DNA of 64,000 nt from an uncultured Bacteroidota bacterium (GTDB lineage: Bacteria > Bacteroidota > Bacteroidia > NS11-12g > UBA9320), in assembly GCA_937124965.1 (NCBI GenBank), contig CAKZLB010000067.1, positions 62,001 to 126,000 of the forward strand, read 5' to 3'. A program made the translations under genes and the position numbers. This document shows, in pieces, positions 63,531 to 64,000 of the stretch. The notes beneath the pieces were generated by a model. The model ran no database searches. It was given only the letters and a program-made list of their open reading frames with translations, and had not been told where the DNA came from. Position 1 is the stretch's first letter. Every line of letters starts with the position of its first letter.

Positions 63531-63549
63531 ACAGGATTACAAATCCTGT
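63531..63549. repeat. 19-bp hairpin, right end
   Basis: ACAGGATT and AATCCTGT around ACA. On the minus strand it is followed by TTTTAATGTTTTA and lies just after the pdxH stop, so it could double as its terminator. Confidence 0.85.
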
Positions 63550-63551
63550 CC

Positions 63552-64000
63552 TCAAGGATAAAGTCGTTTACGATTCCAGCTTCCTGATTCATTATCAAAA
63601 CATATTCTATCATGTAATCGACTTGTTCGACCTTGCCAAAATTCGAAGTGCATAGGTTTTACTTGATAGCCACCCCAATGAGCTGGGCGCTCGATTGGAT
63701 GGAATTTGTAGTAATTTTTTAACTCCTCCATGCGCAATTCTAATTGCGATCGATCTTCTAATATGCTGCTTTGTGTTGAAGCGATTGCTCCAATTTGACT
63801 TTCTATCGGGCGACTTTTAAAATAGTCATCAGATTGTTGTTCAGGCACTTTTGTTGCAATTCCGTTTATCCGTACTTGTCGTTGATGTTGCTGCCAAAAG
63901 AAAAGCAGAGATACGTGTGGATTGTCTTGAATCGCTTGACCTTTTCGACTATTATAGTTTGTATAAAATACAAATTGTTCATCGACCAATTCTTTTAACA
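63552..64000 (-). CDS. pdxH: Pyridoxamine 5'-phosphate oxidase, 5'-partial
   Basis: The frame is open to the right edge (LLKELVDEQFVFYTNYNSRKG at the visible start), so the gene begins outside the window and about 149 codons are visible. The FMN-binding fold is complete at this end: FYTNYNSRKGQAIQDNPHVSLLFFW, QVRINGIATKVPEQQSDDYF, SRPIESQIGAIAS and the C-terminal WNRKRLYP. It oxidises pyridoxine or pyridoxamine phosphate to pyridoxal phosphate. The TTG at 63989 is internal, not a start. Confidence 0.92.
   Translation of the reverse strand, partial: LKELVDEQFVFYTNYNSRKGQAIQDNPHVSLLFFWQQHQRQVRINGIATKVPEQQSDDYFKSRPIESQIGAIASTQSSILEDRSQLELRMEELKNYYKFHPIERPAHWGGYQVKPMHFEFWQGRTSRLHDRICFDNESGSWNRKRLYP

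Larger units (their letters stand above)
62907..63549. mobile_element. REP-hairpin-bounded unit with a transposase-like gene
   Basis: A GC-rich hairpin (62907-62925), a second smaller palindrome (62940-62950), one transposase-like gene (62969-63487), a 20-bp repeat (63484-63503) and a closing hairpin (63531-63549) follow in order. The two outer hairpins share a GGATT...AATCC core, like the paired REP hairpins that flank RAYT genes. The unit is about 640 bp. The enclosed gene has lost its catalytic histidines. Confidence 0.65.

Noticed and set aside
1-64000. CRISPR array, rRNA or tRNA genes
   Set aside because: No regularly spaced direct repeats and no cloverleaf or rRNA-like sequence were seen; the ELWxxDGT and CDSI repeats are coding repeats.

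Overview
The window comes from a member of the Bacteroidota, most likely an AT-rich marine or freshwater Flavobacteriia-type organism. The evidence is: promoters with the Bacteroidota -7 box TANNTTTG; cell-surface proteins ending in type IX secretion (T9SS) C-terminal sorting domains; family-typical genes (DUF6089 barrel, BT_3928-like protein, DUF1599, Na-K-Cl cotransporter-like permease, REP-associated transposases); ribosomal proteins of the zinc-free type; and little use of Shine-Dalgarno sites. The family or genus cannot be fixed from the sequence alone.

Layout. 1-5841: a very large beta-rich protein of unknown function whose start lies left of the window, translationally coupled (ATGA) to a secreted FN3-repeat protein. 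5842-7744: an accessory island with no ordinary gene except a REP-associated Y1 (HUH) transposase; it carries a 439-bp foldback element and four perfect palindromes with the core CAAGGCATGCCTTG or AAGGCATGCCTT, two of them in frame inside the transposase gene. 7745-13529: an M14 peptidase lipoprotein, an M61 peptidase, pdhB and a DUF6089 outer-membrane barrel. 13631-30411: an uninterrupted translation/transcription superoperon from rpsL to rplQ (S12-S7-EF-G, the S10, spc and alpha clusters, SecY, IF-1, RpoA) with a promoter at its head, a second promoter before infA and a strong terminator at its end; tuf, adk and map are absent from it. 30476-36497: hpd, two small paralogous Cys/Pro-tailed secreted proteins facing each other, the surE-lpxB operon, and recN. 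36638-43164: permease, membrane protein, two tandem hot-dog thioesterases, thioredoxin-like protein, M28 peptidase, GNAT. 43165-52619: a lipoprotein gene and its 5'-truncated duplicate (sharing a 157-bp identical tract) bracket a frameshifted membrane-protein gene and two large T9SS surface proteins that share 'CDSI' repeats but have different N-terminal propeller-like regions. 52624-57988: HU, then aroK-permease-BT_3928-DUF1599 in one direction and folP-SUI1 in the other. 58013-64000: pckA, yidC, a glycosyltransferase, a REP-hairpin-bounded unit holding a REP-transposase homologue that has lost its HUH histidines, and the 3' part of pdxH.

The housekeeping content is conventional. The unusual material is the pair of REP/RAYT loci at both ends of the window, which share a 20-bp sequence, the gene-conversion-like duplication around the T9SS genes, and four genes whose -7 promoter box sits only 3-5 nt before the ATG, suggesting leaderless transcripts.
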